From Verrucomicrobia bacterium UBA1412 (GTDB taxonomy: Bacteria > Verrucomicrobiota > Verrucomicrobiia > Limisphaerales > UBA1412): a stretch of DNA of 11,274 nt. The DNA lies in NCBI GenBank assembly GCA_002305615.1, contig DBPU01000086.1, positions 1-11,274 on the forward strand, in the 5' to 3' direction. Position 1 is the first letter of the stretch, and the number at the start of each line of letters is the position of its first letter. This document shows positions 1 to 6,611 of the stretch, in pieces. The position numbers and the translations under genes are program-made. The notes below the pieces were generated by a model that had not been told where the DNA came from, did not search any database, and saw nothing but the letters and a program-made list of their open reading frames with translations.

Positions 1-336
1 TCCCAGACCGATTACTCCTCGGAGTTTTCCCTACCCTCTCTGGATGAAGTCAAAGGCAAGGCGCTGAAGTTCGTCGGAGTTTCAAAAATAATCGCCTCCG
101 GCATTGCGGATCAGGATGCCGCCCTCGCCTTCTTTAAATCCGTCGATAAAAAGCAATTCGGTCAGTTGGCCTCTTCTCTGGAGACCGTGAAAGTTCTGCC
201 TCCCCTGCCTCCGGAACGAAAAGAGGAAGTCTTGAAAAAAACAAACGTCATGATGGAAGCCTTGGCCACAGGCGCTCCCACCTTCCCTACATTGGCTCTG
301 GCCAGTGCTACCTTTTTCCCGAAAACAAAAAACTAA
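1..336 (+). CDS. 3' end of an unrecognised gene (partial)
   Basis: Frame 1 is open from the first base to a TAA at 334-336, giving 111 residues with no start in the window. The visible part is mostly polar and probably helical (runs such as DQDAALAFFKSVDKKQFGQL), then a proline-rich turn (LPPLPPERKE), and it ends in a hydrophobic stretch (PTFPTLALASATFFP) before PKTKN. I see no catalytic motif and recognise no family. It shows no clear similarity to the paralogous secreted proteins that follow. The next gene starts 25 bases after this stop, and the gap is AT-rich with no terminator, so the two are probably co-transcribed. Codon use looks like that of the neighbours. That it is coding is fairly sure; its function is unknown. 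Confidence 0.72.
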   Translation, partial: SQTDYSSEFSLPSLDEVKGKALKFVGVSKIIASGIADQDAALAFFKSVDKKQFGQLASSLETVKVLPPLPPERKEEVLKKTNVMMEALATGAPTFPTLALASATFFPKTKN

Positions 337-361
337 AGCAAAATTTAAAATTTATAGATTT

Positions 362-2317
362 ATGAAAAAACTCGGTCTTTTATCAATAGCGGCCTCGCTT
401 CTTCTGACGGCTGTCCCCGCTCAGGCAGATTTAGTCCCCGAGAAATTCCTTCCTGAGAATACACTGGCACTCTTATCTATCCGGAACGCTCAGCGCGACC
501 TTTTTGCCTTCAAGGGCTCTCCGATGGGTCTTCTTCTCAAGGACCCGGCCATGCAGCCCTTCACAGATTACGTTGCCAATATGCTGCGCGAGCCTATTGA
601 AAAAATCCAAAACACTCTGGAGGGAAAGGAAATCAGCCTCAGTAAATACAAGGACCTCTTGGGCGGCGGCCTGGCTGTCGCTCTCCTGTCAACCGTGAGC
701 GACCCTTGCGACACCAATATCAGCCAGATTTTCTCCCATAAAGGCGTGGGGATGGACTGGCAGCCTCTGGTTTTTATCGAGATCAATACCAATCTCCAAA
801 CGGCTCAGGCGAACCTTGATGAGCTGAAAGCCAAAATCCTTGAGCTCGCCGATCAGAAGCCCCTTTTCCAAACGCAAAAATTTGGCGATCTCGAGTTCAC
901 GGCGATGGATGTTCCGAGCCATGGCGCTCCGGCACAGGTGTGGTTCGGGCTAGTCCCTCAGTCCCCGGATTCTCTTTGCCTGGCTATCACGCTCTTCCGT
1001 TCGGGCTTGCCCGGGGATATTGAGAAGGCAAAAGCCGTCCTCACCGCGCTATCCCCGAATAATCAGAAAGCCCCCCTCTCAGAATCGGCTTCGTTTCGCC
1101 AACAAACCACCATCACGCCGGAGCGAAATTGCTTCTTTCTCAACAGCGCGCTGCTGATGGATGGTGTCAAAAAAATCGTCATGAAGTACGATAACGAATA
1201 CAGAGTGCCCGAAAACGTGATGGAGGCTATGTTTGCTCCCGGACGCCCCATAGCCATTTTTGACGCACTGGGAGTGGAAGCCTTCAAATCCTATAGTCTC
1301 ACCTGGTGGATGGAGCCCAACGGCGATGTCTGGACCGAGCAGTCACTTGTTTGCCCCGAGGCTGAACGCAGAGGCCTTTCGGGTATCCTAACTGGGTTAA
1401 GAACAGCCGATTGCTCTCCGCTGCCTCAAGCTCCGGCCGACAGCATGAGCTTCTCGCGAATCCAACTGGATATTCCCGCTCTCTGGAAAAATTTCGATGT
1501 CGCCTCGTCCCGAATCGCAGGTGGAATCAAGGGCATGGCAATGGGCACTGCAAACGCCTTTTTAGGGATGGACCCGGAGATCAACGTTCAGAAAAACGTG
1601 ATGGATAATCTAACCGGAGAAATCGTTGTCTGGAAAAACCCGCTGAAACTCGCAGAGAATGGCCAACCTTACAGCGAACAGGTCGTCTTGCTCGGGGCTA
1701 AAGACCCTCAGGCGTTCGGCTCCACCCTCCATAGCATCTTTCGTCTCATTTACAAAGGCAAAGAGGTTCCGACCCTCGAAGAAAAAGAGATCTCTGGACT
1801 CAAATATTGCTCGTTGCCTATGAACAAGTTGATAAACCAGGCGAACTCAAACGATGTGACAATAAACGGCGTCATGGGCTCCCATTTCCAGGTTCAGATG
1901 CCTGATTTGAACTTTGCGCTGCTCGATGGCTATGTCCTGATCGCAACGCATGAGAACGCAGTTAAGCGACTTGTTTCCACTCTGCCCGCCGATAGCCTGG
2001 CATCCAAAGAGGGAATCGCCTCCGCCGTCGAAATGGTTGGCGGCAGCGGCGCATCGGTCTTCAATTACATAGATGATGAAGCTTCTCTGGAGGCGCTGCA
2101 ATTGGTCTGGAGGACGGTCATCGCCCCTAACTTGAAGAACAACCCCGATGTACCACCTCAACTGCTCGAAGGGTTGGAGCTCTTCCCCGATATCTCCGAA
2201 ATCAAAAAATATTGGGGCTTCAGCGTTGGCGCATTGCACCTCACCCCCGAGGGGCTGCACATGAAATCTTGCAGACCCTGGCCAAAGGGATTGACACTCA
2301 CCCCTGAAGAGCGATAA
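362..2317 (+). CDS. Secreted protein of unknown function, paralog 1 of a three-gene array
   Basis: This encodes 651 residues. I start it at ATG 362 because that gives a clean signal peptide: MKK, a hydrophobic core at about 5-18, and AQA at 20-22 as cleavage site. The frame stays open further upstream, with a GTG at 305, but that stretch adds 19 lysine-rich residues and overlaps the previous gene. The mature protein opens with LPENTLALLSIR (about 30-41), then KDPAMQPF (60-67), a glycine-rich LLGGGLAVAL segment, ITPERN, a CPxxERRG motif followed by DC (a possible disulfide) and LTGEIV. It ends in PWPKGLTLTPEER. There is no membrane anchor after the signal, so it is probably periplasmic or exported. 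No SD sequence precedes the start. It is related to the next two genes but more divergent and longer. Its last codons also hold the promoter of the next gene. I do not recognise an enzymatic function. Confidence 0.9.
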   Translation: MKKLGLLSIAASLLLTAVPAQADLVPEKFLPENTLALLSIRNAQRDLFAFKGSPMGLLLKDPAMQPFTDYVANMLREPIEKIQNTLEGKEISLSKYKDLLGGGLAVALLSTVSDPCDTNISQIFSHKGVGMDWQPLVFIEINTNLQTAQANLDELKAKILELADQKPLFQTQKFGDLEFTAMDVPSHGAPAQVWFGLVPQSPDSLCLAITLFRSGLPGDIEKAKAVLTALSPNNQKAPLSESASFRQQTTITPERNCFFLNSALLMDGVKKIVMKYDNEYRVPENVMEAMFAPGRPIAIFDALGVEAFKSYSLTWWMEPNGDVWTEQSLVCPEAERRGLSGILTGLRTADCSPLPQAPADSMSFSRIQLDIPALWKNFDVASSRIAGGIKGMAMGTANAFLGMDPEINVQKNVMDNLTGEIVVWKNPLKLAENGQPYSEQVVLLGAKDPQAFGSTLHSIFRLIYKGKEVPTLEEKEISGLKYCSLPMNKLINQANSNDVTINGVMGSHFQVQMPDLNFALLDGYVLIATHENAVKRLVSTLPADSLASKEGIASAVEMVGGSGASVFNYIDDEASLEALQLVWRTVIAPNLKNNPDVPPQLLEGLELFPDISEIKKYWGFSVGALHLTPEGLHMKSCRPWPKGLTLTPEER

Positions 2318-2318
2318 T
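2291..2318 (+). promoter_or_regulatory. Sigma70-type promoter of paralog 2, nested in the end of paralog 1
   Basis: TTGACA at 2291-2296 and GATAAT at 2313-2318 are separated by 16 bases. The -35 box is a perfect consensus match and the -10 box matches TATAAT at five of six positions. The whole element overlaps the last codons and the TAA stop of the upstream gene. The same two boxes with the same spacing occur upstream of paralog 3, which supports a real promoter. The predicted start of transcription is near 2325, leaving a leader of about 104 nt. Confidence 0.7.
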
Positions 2319-2324
2319 AAAACC

Positions 2325-2428
2325 ATTGTTTGTGGAAAATAGCTCTCTGGTGATGGTGATATAAATCAGATTTATTTCGGGATCGAATACACAGACCTGA
2401 ACAAATAAGACAACACAGAATTAAGCAT
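2325..2428 (+). promoter_or_regulatory. Conserved 5' leader of paralog 2
   Basis: This is the region between the predicted transcription start and ATG 2429. It aligns almost without gaps with the leader of paralog 3, including the blocks GGTGATG, GATTTATTTCGGG, AGACCTGAACAAA and AAGCATATG. No SD sequence is visible before the ATG. An inverted repeat (ATAAATC A GATTTAT, 2361-2375) is present here but not in the other copy. A regulatory role is inference; recent duplication alone could explain part of the conservation. Confidence 0.45.
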
Positions 2429-4249
2429 ATGAATAAAGCAGTCCTCGTAACAACACTCGCCGCGGTTTCATTTTCCGTGACGTTGAATATGGGCGCCGCC
2501 ATAGCGCCAGAAACCATTCTGCCGGAAAGCACCGTTGCGGTCCTCACCGTGCGTGATATCCTAAAGGAACAGGCAGAATTCCAAGGATCGGCCCTAGGCC
2601 TTCTCCTCAAGGATCCGGCCATGCAGCCCTTCTGCGAATATGTCAGCGGACATATGACCGAGGCCATCAACGGCCTTAACGAAGAGCTCGCCAAAAAGAA
2701 CATTCAGCTTTCTGATTATAAGGATATTTTAAATGGTGGCGTCTCCTTCGCGCTGACCTCCCTTAAGCTGACTCTGAGTGATTCCGACGTCGAAAATGTC
2801 TCCGCTCTGCCCTTACTCATGGCAGAAATAAAAGGCGGCAGTGAAACCCTCAAAACTAAACTCGACGATCTTCAAACCAAGCTGGAGACCACTTTCAGCT
2901 CCGAAGAAATCGCCGGTAACGAATTTCGCAGGATTACCGGTACCAACGACGATGACGTGACCCTCTGGGTTGGCGCCAGCGGCTCGATCCTCTATGTGAC
3001 CGCTTCTCAAAACAGTGAAGAGGACATGTCTTACACCCGTGAGCAATTGGAAAAAATCCTCAGTAAAACCACCGGGGAGAAACTCCTCGCTGAGTCCGCT
3101 CTTTTCACAAAGCATACCGGCATCACCCCCGATCGCAATTATGCTTGGGTAAACATTGACGTTATCACGCAAAATGTCAAAGCGTTGGTAGCCCTCAAGG
3201 ATAAAGCGTATGTTCAGCCCGCAGACCTCATGGAAGCCATGATGTCGCTGCCGCGGCCTATGGTTATCTATAATGCCCTGGGTCTGGGTGCTCTGAAATC
3301 CTTCAGCTTCACCAGCTGGAGCGAGAACGGGGATGAATGGTTTGCCACTCATTTGCTCTGCCCTCAAGATGAACGCAGAGGCCTCACATCCCTCTTGGAT
3401 AGCTATATATCGGGCGATTGCGGCCCTACCGAGAATATTCCCGCCGATGTCATGAGCTTTTCAAAAACTCATGTTGATATGAAGAAAATTTGGGAAACGA
3501 TTGATTCGGTCTCCTCTGAAGCCACCGGCGGTTTGAAAGCCATGATGTTGAGCGGTATTCAACAGGCTCTGGCCAACGCTCCCACGAAGATCGACCTCAC
3601 TGCCGATATCCTGGATAACCTCACCGGAGAAATAGTGATTGTCTCCTTCGTCGCTCCGGCTGGCTCGGTGGACTCCAGCAAAATCTCTGAAAACCTGGAT
3701 CCCGAGGTTATCAAAAACCTTATGGGCAGCGTCTACATTCTGGGCGTGAAGGATGGAGATCGCTTTATGTCCGCCGTCGAAGGCGTGATTGATGTGATGA
3801 ATCCCGGCATCAAGGAAGCAGCCATGGAATTCATCAAAAAGACCGATGGCTATGTCGCTATAGTCTCGGGCGGCAAGGATATCCCGGCTCTGCAAGCTTT
3901 CCTGAAAGCTGAAGGCAAACCGCAGGAGAAGAGCCTGGCCAAATGCAAGGAACTCCAGAATGCCGCTGCCAAAATCGGTGGTTTCCAGGGTGCTGCTTTC
4001 AGTTACACCAACAATAAGCAGGCATTGGCTTTTCTCTACAACATGTGGCCTCTTATTGCCCCCGCATTAAAATCCTCAGAGAATATTCCCGAGGAAGTTT
4101 TCATCGCTTTCGAGAAGCTCCCCGATTTCCAGGTGATCGAAAAGTTTCTGGGTATCGGCGCTGCTAAAAGCCAGTTGACCCCGGAGGGATTGGAATCCGT
4201 CGGTTATTATCCCTGGCCCGAAGGACTTGAGAAACCGGTAGCTCCCTAG
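2429..4249 (+). CDS. Secreted protein of unknown function, paralog 2 of a three-gene array
   Basis: This encodes 606 residues. The start ATG 2429 begins a signal peptide (MNKAVLVTTLAAV, hydrophobic to about residue 24, cleavage probably near GAA or AIA at 22-26). The mature part opens with LPESTVAVLTVRD (31-43), KDPAMQPFCEYV (61-72), SDYKDILNGG, then an acidic, glutamate- and lysine-rich helical stretch around 135-165. Then come ITPDRNYAWVNID (232-244), YNALGLGALKSFSF, Cys311-PQDERRG and Cys331, and LTGEIV (398-403). It ends in YPWPEGLEKPVAP. The two cysteines are at identical positions in paralog 3 and may form a disulfide. It has its own promoter, a long leader and a strong terminator, so it is probably a single-gene transcription unit. 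No SD site precedes it. Function is unknown; a periplasmic or cell-surface location is inferred from the signal peptide. Confidence 0.92.
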   Translation: MNKAVLVTTLAAVSFSVTLNMGAAIAPETILPESTVAVLTVRDILKEQAEFQGSALGLLLKDPAMQPFCEYVSGHMTEAINGLNEELAKKNIQLSDYKDILNGGVSFALTSLKLTLSDSDVENVSALPLLMAEIKGGSETLKTKLDDLQTKLETTFSSEEIAGNEFRRITGTNDDDVTLWVGASGSILYVTASQNSEEDMSYTREQLEKILSKTTGEKLLAESALFTKHTGITPDRNYAWVNIDVITQNVKALVALKDKAYVQPADLMEAMMSLPRPMVIYNALGLGALKSFSFTSWSENGDEWFATHLLCPQDERRGLTSLLDSYISGDCGPTENIPADVMSFSKTHVDMKKIWETIDSVSSEATGGLKAMMLSGIQQALANAPTKIDLTADILDNLTGEIVIVSFVAPAGSVDSSKISENLDPEVIKNLMGSVYILGVKDGDRFMSAVEGVIDVMNPGIKEAAMEFIKKTDGYVAIVSGGKDIPALQAFLKAEGKPQEKSLAKCKELQNAAAKIGGFQGAAFSYTNNKQALAFLYNMWPLIAPALKSSENIPEEVFIAFEKLPDFQVIEKFLGIGAAKSQLTPEGLESVGYYPWPEGLEKPVAP

Positions 4250-4286
4250 TATCGTTTTCTCTGCTCAAATAACAAAATAGCACTCC

Positions 4287-4318
4287 CCCCCCTTTCTGTT
4301 TCAGGAAGGGGGGCTTTT
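4287..4318 (+). terminator. Rho-independent terminator of paralog 2
   Basis: The arms CCCCCCTTTCTG (4287-4298) and CAGGAAGGGGGG (4302-4313) pair over 12 bp with one G-U pair and a TTT loop, followed by CTTTTAATT. It starts 37 bases after the stop codon. The equivalent hairpin after paralog 3 differs by one base in each arm yet still pairs fully, which argues that the structure is maintained by selection. Confidence 0.9.
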
Positions 4319-4336
4319 AATTGCCTTCAATGAGCG

Positions 4337-4351
4337 CTCCAGTGACTGGAG
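4337..4351. repeat. Perfect inverted repeat between paralogs 2 and 3
   Basis: The sequence CTCCAGTGACTGGAG is a 7-bp perfect inverted repeat around a single central G. It lies at the downstream edge of duplication unit A. It is absent after unit B, so it belongs to the spacer rather than to the duplicated unit. It could be a binding site, a small hairpin or a junction scar; nothing in the sequence decides between these. Confidence 0.35.
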
Positions 4352-4448
4352 AAAACGGCTCATAAATAATTCACACAAAAAAACACACCGGCGGTTCCTA
4401 AGGGGTGTATTTTGCGGCGATGCAAGCCGCTTCTGAGCGTATACGAAC
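4339..4448. other. Unduplicated spacer between the two duplication units
   Basis: This part of the 362-base gap between paralogs 2 and 3 has no counterpart elsewhere in the window. It holds an A-rich run (around 4375-4384), a possible weak hairpin ACACC (4385-4389) / GGTGT (4404-4408) followed by ATTTT, and a second hairpin at 4414-4430. I see no convincing coding frame, tRNA or mobile-element end. The rest of the gap is accounted for by the paralog 2 terminator and by the promoter and leader of paralog 3. Confidence 0.4.
4414..4430. repeat. GC-rich hairpin in the spacer
   Basis: GCGGC (4414-4418) and GCCGC (4426-4430) form a perfect 5-bp GC stem around the loop GATGCAA. No T-run follows on the plus strand, so it is not a typical terminator. 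It sits about 40 bases upstream of the paralog 3 promoter. A function is not established. Confidence 0.3.
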
Positions 4449-4499
4449 TTTTGCTTTCCCCGGCCAGGGGGGTTGACAGTCGTCTCTGAAGGGTGATAA
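4440..4499 (+). pseudogene. Decayed remnant of a paralog-1-type gene 3' end
   Basis: In the frame that ends TGA TAA at 4494-4499, this stretch reads YTNFCFPRPGGLTVVSEG. It aligns codon for codon with the end of paralog 1, HMKSCRPWPKGLTLTPEER. From 4449 to 4500 I count 38 of 52 bases identical to 2267-2318. Upstream of about 4440 the similarity fades and stop codons appear. It is best explained as a gene tail carried along when the paralog 2 unit was duplicated. The part still under selection is probably the promoter embedded in it. Confidence 0.5.
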
Positions 4500-4500
4500 T
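4473..4500 (+). promoter_or_regulatory. Sigma70-type promoter of paralog 3
   Basis: TTGACA at 4473-4478 and GATAAT at 4495-4500 have a 16-base spacer, identical in boxes and spacing to the promoter of paralog 2. Most spacer bases differ or are shuffled between copies while both hexamers are unchanged, which supports function. The predicted start is near 4507, about 105 nt upstream of the ATG. Confidence 0.75.
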
Positions 4501-4506
4501 GGGGTC

Positions 4507-4611
4507 AATGTTCGTGAAAAGTATCTCTCCGGTGATGAGGGTAGAGATCGGATTTATTTCGGGGTCCAATAGAGAGACCTGAACAAAAAAAGAAAACACA
4601 GAATCAAGCAT
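4507..4611 (+). promoter_or_regulatory. Conserved 5' leader of paralog 3
   Basis: This leader matches that of paralog 2 over its full length, with shared blocks CTCTC(C/T)GGTGATG, GATTTATTTCGGGGTCC, GAGACCTGAACAAA and AAGCATATG. It has no SD sequence near the ATG. A CTCT/AGAG pair (about 4524-4545) could form a weak stem, but the other copy does not support it by compensating changes, so no structure is claimed. Confidence 0.45.
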
Positions 4612-6432
4612 ATGAAAAAAGCAGTCCTAGCAACAACTCTCGCCGCGGTTTCGCTTTCCGTGACGGTGAATATGGGCGCAGCCATAGCGCCAGAATCCAT
4701 TCTGCCGGAAAGCACTCTTGCGGTCCTCACGGTGCGTGACCTCCAGAAAACATGTGCAGAATTCCAGACTTCGGCCATGGGTCAACTCTTCAAGGACCCT
4801 GCCATGCAGCCTTTCTGCGAATATGTCGGCGAGCAGATCACCAACGCATTCAACAGCCTCAACGATGAGCTCGGCAAAAAGAACATTAAGCTCTCGGATT
4901 ATAAAGGTATGATAAATGGAGGCGCAGCCTTTGCGATAACCTCGTTTAAATTCACTCCGGGTGATTCCTCGGAGGGAAACATATCCGCCCTTCCGCTCTT
5001 CATGGCCGAAATCAATGGAGGCAGTGAGAAACTCAAAGCGACGCTTGATGAACTTCAGACCAAGCTGGAGACTACTTTCACCACCAAAGAAATCGCCGGC
5101 AATGAATTTCGCCTGATTCCCGCCAGCGGCTCCGACGACCTTATCCTCTGGATCTGCGCCAGCGGCTCTACTCTCTACATGAGTGCTTCTAAAACCAGTG
5201 ATGAATGCGTGGCAAATACGCGTGAGCTATTTGACAAGGTTCTCAGTAAAACCACTGGTGAGACACTCCTTGCCGATTCCGAGCTCTTCAAAAAGCATAC
5301 CCACATTACGCCCGACAGCGATTACGCTTGGGTAAACATTGAGACCATCACTCAGAACGTCAGGGAATTGGTACTCTTCAAGGATAAAGAGTATGTCCAG
5401 CCCACAAACACCATGGAAGCCATGATGGCCCCGCCCCGACCGTTAGTTATGTACAATGCGCTGGGACTGGACGCCCTGAAATCCTGGAGCTTCACCAGTC
5501 GGACCGAGAACGACGGAATCTACAGCTACTCGACGCTCCTTTGCCCGGCCGGTGAACGGCGCGGCATCACGGCCTTAATTGACACTCTGGAAACGACCGA
5601 TTGCAGCCCCGCAGAATTCATTCCCTCGGACCCCATGAGCTACATCAAATTCAAGGTCAATTTCAGTAAATTCTGGGACATTTTCGATTCCACTACGACG
5701 GAGGCTGTGGGCGGTATGAAAATGATGATTTTTTCCGGTATTGAGGAACAACTCAAAGCCAATCCCACAGAAATTAACCTGCGGAAAGATCTCTTGGAGA
5801 ACCTTACCGGGGAAGTGATCGTTCTTTCCTATCCGGACTACATTGATGTAAAAAATAATTCAACTCCTGATGAACCCAGCTTCGACATTCAAGGCAAAAA
5901 AGGCATTATCATTCTCCTGGGCACTAAAGATACAGATAAATTTATCTCCACCGCAGAGGCAATGTTCAAAACCCTCAATCCCGAGGTCGAAGAAGTCATG
6001 AATTTCTTCCATAAAATGGATGGCTATGTCGTCCTTGCAAACAACAGTGAGGATCTCCCCCAGGTCAAAGCTTTTCTGGAAGCCAAGGGCAAAGCTCAGG
6101 AAAATGGCCTGGCCAAGAGCCCTGCCCTCCGGGATGCCGCAGCCAAAATCGGTGGTTTTGAAGCGGCTGAATTTGGCTACCTCAATACAAAAGCCATTTT
6201 TAGCAACCTCTATACCTTGTGGGACAAGTTTAAACCCATAGTTATAGCTAATCAGAAGAGCGGCGATATTCCCGAAGAACTTATCACTGCTCTGGAGAAA
6301 CTCCCCGCATGGTCAGAAATCGAGAAATATTTCGGCATCTCCGTCAATAATGTGAAGGTCACTCCCGAAGGAGTCGAATCCATGGTCTACGATCCCTGGC
6401 CCGAGGGACTTGAAAAGACTGTAGCTCCGTAA
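4612..6432 (+). CDS. Secreted protein of unknown function, paralog 3 of a three-gene array
   Basis: This encodes 606 residues and is the closest relative of the gene before it: the first 340 or so residues align without a gap. The signal peptide MKKAVLATTLAAVSLSV ends near residue 24-26. Shared landmarks are LPESTLAVLTVRD (31-43), KDPAMQPFCEYV (61-72), ITPDSDYAWVNIE (232-244), Cys311-PAGERRG and Cys331, LTGEVIVLS, and the end DPWPEGLEKTVAP. Extra cysteines (48, 182, 199) are not shared with paralog 2. A region near residues 405-430 differs in sequence and length from the paralog and may be a surface loop. It has its own promoter and terminator and no SD site. No catalytic motif is recognised; extracytoplasmic location is inferred from the signal peptide. 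Confidence 0.92.
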   Translation: MKKAVLATTLAAVSLSVTVNMGAAIAPESILPESTLAVLTVRDLQKTCAEFQTSAMGQLFKDPAMQPFCEYVGEQITNAFNSLNDELGKKNIKLSDYKGMINGGAAFAITSFKFTPGDSSEGNISALPLFMAEINGGSEKLKATLDELQTKLETTFTTKEIAGNEFRLIPASGSDDLILWICASGSTLYMSASKTSDECVANTRELFDKVLSKTTGETLLADSELFKKHTHITPDSDYAWVNIETITQNVRELVLFKDKEYVQPTNTMEAMMAPPRPLVMYNALGLDALKSWSFTSRTENDGIYSYSTLLCPAGERRGITALIDTLETTDCSPAEFIPSDPMSYIKFKVNFSKFWDIFDSTTTEAVGGMKMMIFSGIEEQLKANPTEINLRKDLLENLTGEVIVLSYPDYIDVKNNSTPDEPSFDIQGKKGIIILLGTKDTDKFISTAEAMFKTLNPEVEEVMNFFHKMDGYVVLANNSEDLPQVKAFLEAKGKAQENGLAKSPALRDAAAKIGGFEAAEFGYLNTKAIFSNLYTLWDKFKPIVIANQKSGDIPEELITALEKLPAWSEIEKYFGISVNNVKVTPEGVESMVYDPWPEGLEKTVAP

Positions 6433-6468
6433 TAACGCTTTCTCCGCTCAAGTAACAAAATAGCACTC

Positions 6469-6506
6469 GCCCCCTTTCTGTTTCAGGAAGGGGGCTTTTC
6501 TTTTTT
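6469..6506 (+). terminator. Rho-independent terminator of paralog 3
   Basis: GCCCCCTTTCTG (6469-6480) pairs with CAGGAAGGGGGC (6484-6495) over 12 bp with one G-U pair and a TTT loop, followed by TTTTCTTTTTT. It is the counterpart of the hairpin at 4287-4318, with a better T-tract. It separates the paralog array from the epimerase operon. Confidence 0.92.
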
Positions 6507-6519
6507 GCCTTCAATGAGT

Positions 6520-6539
6520 GCTTGTTCAGAAAAGCAAGC
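6520..6539. repeat. Inverted repeat overlapping the putative epimerase promoter
   Basis: GCTTG (6520-6524) and CAAGC (6535-6539) form a 5-bp inverted repeat around 10 bases. It overlaps the proposed -35 box at 6522-6527. It could be an operator half-site pair, but the arms are short and chance is a real alternative. Confidence 0.25.
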
Positions 6540-6550
6540 GCATTTAGAAT
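6522..6550 (+). promoter_or_regulatory. Possible promoter of the epimerase-pseudopilin operon
   Basis: TTGTTC (6522-6527) and TAGAAT (6545-6550) are 17 bases apart. The -10 box matches consensus at five of six positions but the -35 box at only three. It lies directly after the paralog 3 terminator and about 60 bases before the epimerase ATG, a sensible place for a promoter. Confidence 0.4.
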
Positions 6551-6611
6551 GGAAGGGCAAAGGATGATTGATCTGCAATCACCCTGAAGCGAAAACTAAT
6601 TTAATCTGATC

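Larger units (their letters stand above)
2267..4338 (+). repeat. Tandem duplication unit A (gene 1 tail + promoter + leader + gene + terminator)
   Basis: This segment of about 2072 bp is similar along its length to 4449-6522 (about 2074 bp). The match begins inside the last codons of paralog 1, runs through promoter, leader, gene and terminator, and ends at the shared sequence TTGCCTTCAATGAG(C/T)GCT. Over the first 52 bases, which cover gene 1 codons and the promoter, I count 38 identical by eye. Over the first 111 residues of the encoded proteins I count about 81 identical. The copies are clearly diverged, so this is not a very recent event. Confidence 0.8.
4449..6522 (+). repeat. Tandem duplication unit B
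   Basis: This is the second copy of the unit at 2267-4338, in direct orientation, with about 110 bases of unmatched spacer between the copies. It contains the remnant of a gene tail, promoter, leader, paralog 3 and terminator, and ends at TTGCCTTCAATGAGTGCT. No insertion-sequence ends, transposase or target-site duplication was seen at the borders. Confidence 0.8.

Noticed and set aside
305..361. Extended start of paralog 1 at GTG 305
   Set aside because: It adds 19 lysine-rich residues in front of a complete signal peptide and overlaps the previous gene. The ATG at 362 gives a normal Sec signal at the very N-terminus.
2353..2364. Possible upstream ORF in the leaders of paralogs 2 and 3 starting at the conserved GGTGATG
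   Set aside because: In copy A it is MVI-stop and in copy B it runs about 15 codons with a different reading; length and sequence are not conserved, and no SD precedes it.
4285..4292. Run of eight C as a possible phase-variation tract
   Set aside because: It lies outside any gene and outside the promoter, and it forms the stem of a terminator, which explains it.
4360..4611. Minus-strand frame of 83 codons across the gap between paralogs 2 and 3
   Set aside because: The interval is accounted for by a spacer, a gene-tail remnant, a promoter and a leader. The product shows no motif and the frame is not kept in the equivalent leader of paralog 2.
2267..6522. Duplication units as a composite mobile element
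   Set aside because: No transposase, terminal inverted repeats or target-site duplication was found at the borders. Simple tandem duplication explains the layout.
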